A stretch of 64,000 nt of DNA from Trichuris trichiura (taxonomy: Eukaryota > Nematoda > Enoplea > Trichinellida > Trichuridae), in the NCBI GenBank assembly GCA_037903355.1, contig JBAJFE010000005.1:4526001-4590000 (forward strand). The letters are read 5' to 3'. Numbering within the stretch: position 1 is the stretch's first letter; each line of letters begins with the position of its first letter. The position numbers and the translations under genes are program-made. Positions 59,116-64,000 of this stretch are shown here, piece by piece. The notes below the pieces were generated by a model that was not told the DNA's origin, made no database searches, and saw only the letters and a list, made by a program, of their open reading frames with translations.

Positions 59116-61551
59116 TTACGCAGTGTTATTTTCATCCTTGTGCTGGATAATGTCACCGCCGTCGTCGTCATCATCGTCGTTGTCGTCATCATTTTCGTCA
59201 CGGCCATTGTTTGTTGACGTAATATGGTCAGCTGGAAATAGAGAAATGACGAAAGCAAACGACAACAACGTCAGAGTACAATATTGAGCGCAGTCGGCGT
59301 GGCCCATCGTTCTTGAATGGTCGAATTCTCGGCCCCACTTGTCGACGCACCAACAATGGTCACCGTGGCACTGCTCAGGACGGTAGTAGCCTTCGGCGTT
59401 GCATTCCGGCATGAATGAGCCTACGAAGAAGTTGAAATATGTTACATAATGGAAGGAGTGCTCGACGATTGTTCAAACCGATTAGATGAGGATCCGTTAA
59501 GCGTCTAGCCGCATGACAAGGCGGTTCTTCTCTCTCTGAACGAACCGTACACAATTGGAGCAGTTTTTAAAGCAATGACGTCACGTACCGCGTCCAGCCC
59601 ATTCAAAGCAATCGCACCATTCGTCCAGCGATAGTTGGGCGTCTTGATTCAAGTCGCATTGGTCGAGGAATTGATGAATGCAATTTTTGTACTTTTCGTG
59701 ATCCAGCGTGTACAACTCGTCGTGCTCCAAGTGACCGTCACGATTTCCGTCCAATTGAGCAAACATCCAACCAACGTCCGGCTGACAGCGGATGTGATGC
59801 TCTTAAGGAGAAAATTGTTAAAGCCGCCATGCTGCCATGCTACTTACTAGGCAGTGATACAGCTTCGGCATTGGTGCTCTGCATTCGCAACGAGGTGAAC
59901 CATCTGACCAACAAGTCTTCAATGGTAACTAACTGTTTTTCAGTACACGCTGAATGGAAAATCAAAAGTTGAGACGCGCCACACATTGTTCCAACAGGTG
60001 AGAACTAATATTCCTTTTCTTTGGTTGGAAAAAATTCGCCTAACGCTGTTTACTTAACTTTCCGTAAGGTAAGGGTAACCTGAGCATCCTCAATTTAAAA
60101 TTTCAAAACCTTCAATACGTTTTCTTGCGGAATTTTAGGCGAACAACGAAAATGTTACGTTGAACGCAACGACGGAAATGAAAGCGTTTTATTATTGTAA
60201 ATTTCAAACGATTTTGGAACTTGTTTCGGAAACGTTCTACCGTTTTAGAAATGCAGGTTCCTTTGTGATAAGTAAGCCGTCAATCAGTTCTAACGTTACT
60301 GCTCAGCATAGCGGCGAATTTATTCCGCCCTTACTTTAAGCCTCAAGTCAAAATAGAGGCCTTAAGTTCAGGCTTAAGCTTAAAATAAGGGCAGAAAAGG
60401 AAGTGACAAACCTACAGTATGACGATGGGCAGATAGGGAACAAAGTCTGGGTCTTTCCTGCAAATGAAAATAAGAAAACGACTCTCACGATCTTGTAAGG
60501 CCCACTTTCGAAAGGCTACTTCAGGTTTGGTTTGGTTAGGCGCTTACGACTTTGAAAACTTTTCTGAAAAATTGCTAAGGTCGCCTACGTTTAACGGGAA
60601 CAAAAGAGCTTAGCTTTAGCTGCTTCTATTTTGAACTTCCCTTCAACCGTTTTACACGAGGATACTTTGTTTAAAGCTCCGACCTTTCAATAATTCCAAA
60701 GCTTTTTTTAAATAAAGAATACTTAAGCTGAATACGAGAGCGTAGAAGCGATGAAAAACTGCCTGATTACGTTTTAAGAGAATATTCTACATCCGACTAG
60801 TAACCATAAAATAAATGAGAACGTTTTTGTTTGTACGAACGCTGGGTGCCCACGACAACCTCATCAGCGATTTGGAAAAGAAGTTTTTCTGCCACGTAAA
60901 CTTACCCTGATCGTAGTCCTCAATGTGCTTAGGTACAAAGTGCTGCATTCCGTCGAAATCGTCTATCTTAGGCGCTGTGCCGGCATTCTTATGCTTCTTG
61001 GCTGCATGGTGTTGCCGGAAGGATGATGATACCGGTCTACTTCTAGACTTTGTCCTTCTCATCTTTTTAGCGGGCGAAAGTTCACCAGCGTTTCTTCCTT
61101 CCGCTTTGCGAAGGCTTAAAAATATGCGCACCAAATGGTGGAGAATTCGTCCGTCCCCGTTCGTCGCGTTCTCACATGTGGTTTGCCATACGGCGGTTCA
61201 TGCATAAAGCGACGTTGTCCAACAGGGCGCAAACCTCGTCTTCTCCGCATCTGATCAAATTGCACGCGTGATCTGCAAAAGGCTTTTTCTCTTTTTTTTG
61301 TACGCGTATGCAAATATAATGAGTGCACTTTTCGTGCTCACCTTTGTCCAGTTCGTGAAATTCAAAAACTTTTACGTCTTTCGCCTTTACGTCCGGAGCC
61401 TTTGCTTGCAACAATATCAGACGCTATGCAAACACTACGTCGACTTGCTTACCTCGTCGCCAATGTCCGACGACCACTCGGCAGTAACGTACGTTCCATA
61501 GAAGGAAACGATAAGAAGAAGAAGAAGTAATGGCAATGCTATTTTGGCCAT
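59116..61551 (-). CDS. Testican-like (SPOCK family) secreted calcium-binding proteoglycan core
   Basis: The ATG at 61551 gives a textbook signal peptide (MAKIALPLLLLLLIVSFYG). The next exons encode VKVFEFHELDK and a follistatin-like Cys segment (ACNLIRCGEDEVCALLDNVA). A basic spacer (SPAKKMRRTKSRSR) follows, then an EF-hand region (RCQPDVGWMFAQLDGNRDG, LDQCDLNQDAQLSLDEW). A thyroglobulin type-1 domain comes next (MPECNAEGYYRPEQCHG, CWCVDKWGREF). The C-terminal tail is strongly acidic (ENDDDNDDDDDDGGD), with the stop at 59116. The order and acidic tail match testicans, which are extracellular and can inhibit proteases or bind matrix. The Kazal cysteines expected after the follistatin part were not found in the exons I could read. 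They may lie in an unrecognised exon of the long 60000-60860 intron. Exon joins in the middle are partly uncertain. Confidence 0.82.
60327..60392. repeat. Imperfect inverted repeat in a testican intron
   Basis: GCCCTTACTTTAAGCCT (60327-60343) pairs with AGGCTTAAGCTTAAAATAAG (from 60370) followed by GGC, with a few extra bases in the right arm. It would form a short hairpin. Confidence 0.5.
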
Positions 61552-62449
61552 TGAAGTGAAGAAAAGAAGAAAGACGTTTTAGCGAGACGATAAATCGCAC
61601 CTATCCGCTGCGGGTGTTAAAATGCTATTCGGAGGGAGCGCAATGCAACGAACGTACTACAACGTAGCGGCCAGTTGACGACAACTGACGCAAAGTTTCC
61701 AGTCGCTTGGCACGACGTGATAGCGCTCAGCTAGTCGTTGTAGTCATCGCTCGAAGGGTTAAACAAATAGTGAGCAAAAAGTTCAGACGGAGGAAATTGT
61801 CGACTTGATGAGTCATCACATGTCGCTATAGCATTCGGCACCGCAATATGTCCGCTTTGCTTCTTTTTGCTCTCCCAATGCACTCGCGGCAGTTTCATCA
61901 CTCTTACTTTGCTTTTCGTGAGCAACGCTGACGTTTCACGGTGCTTCAACTTTGAGGGACATTTTTGAATTTCGAAACTATTTACGGACATAAAGTACCC
62001 GCTGGAAAAGAGAATGCGTAAAGCGGCGGCTACTTTGTATGGCAAAAACCCCTTTAGGGTTATATCGCGTTTTCCTACTTTACTGGTTTGTTGGTGATGA
62101 GCAGGTACCACTGTAGGCTCTTTCTTACTGTACTCGCAAGCTAACCTGAACATCAACAATTTTCTAATAACTTTTTTGTTGCACAGCTTTACTATTAGTT
62201 CAAGAAAGTCGCCACTTTCGGCACTCTCCTAGTCGCAGCAACAACGCCAAACTTTATTTTAGACCTTTTCTTTCTCCTTGTCAGTTTACCTGTCGAAGAT
62301 GGGACAAGAATGGTTCCCTTTATTTTATTATAATATCGCGTTACATTAAAATGACATCACCGCAACATTAGAATAATAAATAGTTACGTCCTTAAAGATC
62401 ATGAAGCAGCAAAATGATGTGCATCAAAGCGCGGTGAAAAAAAAGTGCG
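61552..62449. other. Spacer between the Rpt1 3' end and the testican start
   Basis: A 142-residue minus-strand open frame (61731-62159) lies here but shows no domain or splice support, so I do not call it a gene. A TTACTGTACTCGCAAGCTAA copy of the dispersed motif, followed by CCTGA, lies near 62127-62151. The testican promoter should be at the left end. Confidence 0.45.

Positions 62450-64000
<1,551 letters not shown>

Noticed and set aside
61731..62159. 142-residue minus-strand open frame
   Set aside because: No domain, no signal peptide and no splice context. It could be a leader or chance frame, so it was not called.

Overview
The window reads as a gene-dense animal genome, most likely a nematode. 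Genes are cut into many short exons by introns that are often only 40-60 bp long and end in TTTCAG-type acceptors. The gene set is metazoan: collagen prolyl 4-hydroxylases, a MAM-domain secreted protein, a calcium-channel alpha2/delta subunit, a testican, p115, a COP9 subunit and proteasome Rpt1. I cannot name the species. No bacterial-type operons, CRISPR arrays, rRNA genes or tRNA genes were seen.

Layout: 1-1.7 kb has no convincing gene. A small Ly6/three-finger secreted protein (1696-2223, +) faces a PRMT6-like arginine methyltransferase (about 2450-3586, -) whose C-terminal half I cannot find. Two tandem prolyl 4-hydroxylase alpha genes follow (6509-8796 and 10716-14079, +). Next come a multi-MAM secreted protein (14371-17199, -) and the vesicle tether p115/USO1 (17666-20997, -). 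A mitochondrial-intermediate-peptidase-like M3 protein without zinc ligands (21309-25109, +) has an intron carrying a ~171-bp tandem array. DcpS (25423-27069, +) and a BTB zinc-finger protein (27178-29460, -) follow. The alpha2/delta gene (about 30436-38578, +) has a second tandem array, interrupted by a palindromic insertion. An intronless coiled-coil gene (38791-40977, +) is followed by a Ty3/Gypsy element with identical LTRs (41546-45792). The last part holds a DEF8 homologue (46508-48177, +), CSN3 (48665-50706, -), a large multi-C2H2 protein (51300-58828, +), a testican-like protein (59116-61551, -) and Rpt1/PSMC2 (62450 to beyond 64000, -).

The most striking feature is the exon architecture of the prolyl hydroxylases. 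The downstream gene carries three separate pairs of tandemly duplicated exons: 71/71, 54/54 and 63/66 bp. The first pair matches the position of the mutually exclusive pair known in vertebrate P4HA1. The second duplicates the exon holding two iron ligands. The third is shared with the upstream paralogue. If each pair is used exclusively, one gene could make up to eight catalytic domains.

Most genes here are housekeeping (protein degradation, mRNA decay, membrane traffic) or extracellular-matrix functions. They are not obviously linked in one pathway. Several pairs are arranged head to head with short gaps (p115 with the M3-like gene, CSN3 with the C2H2 gene).
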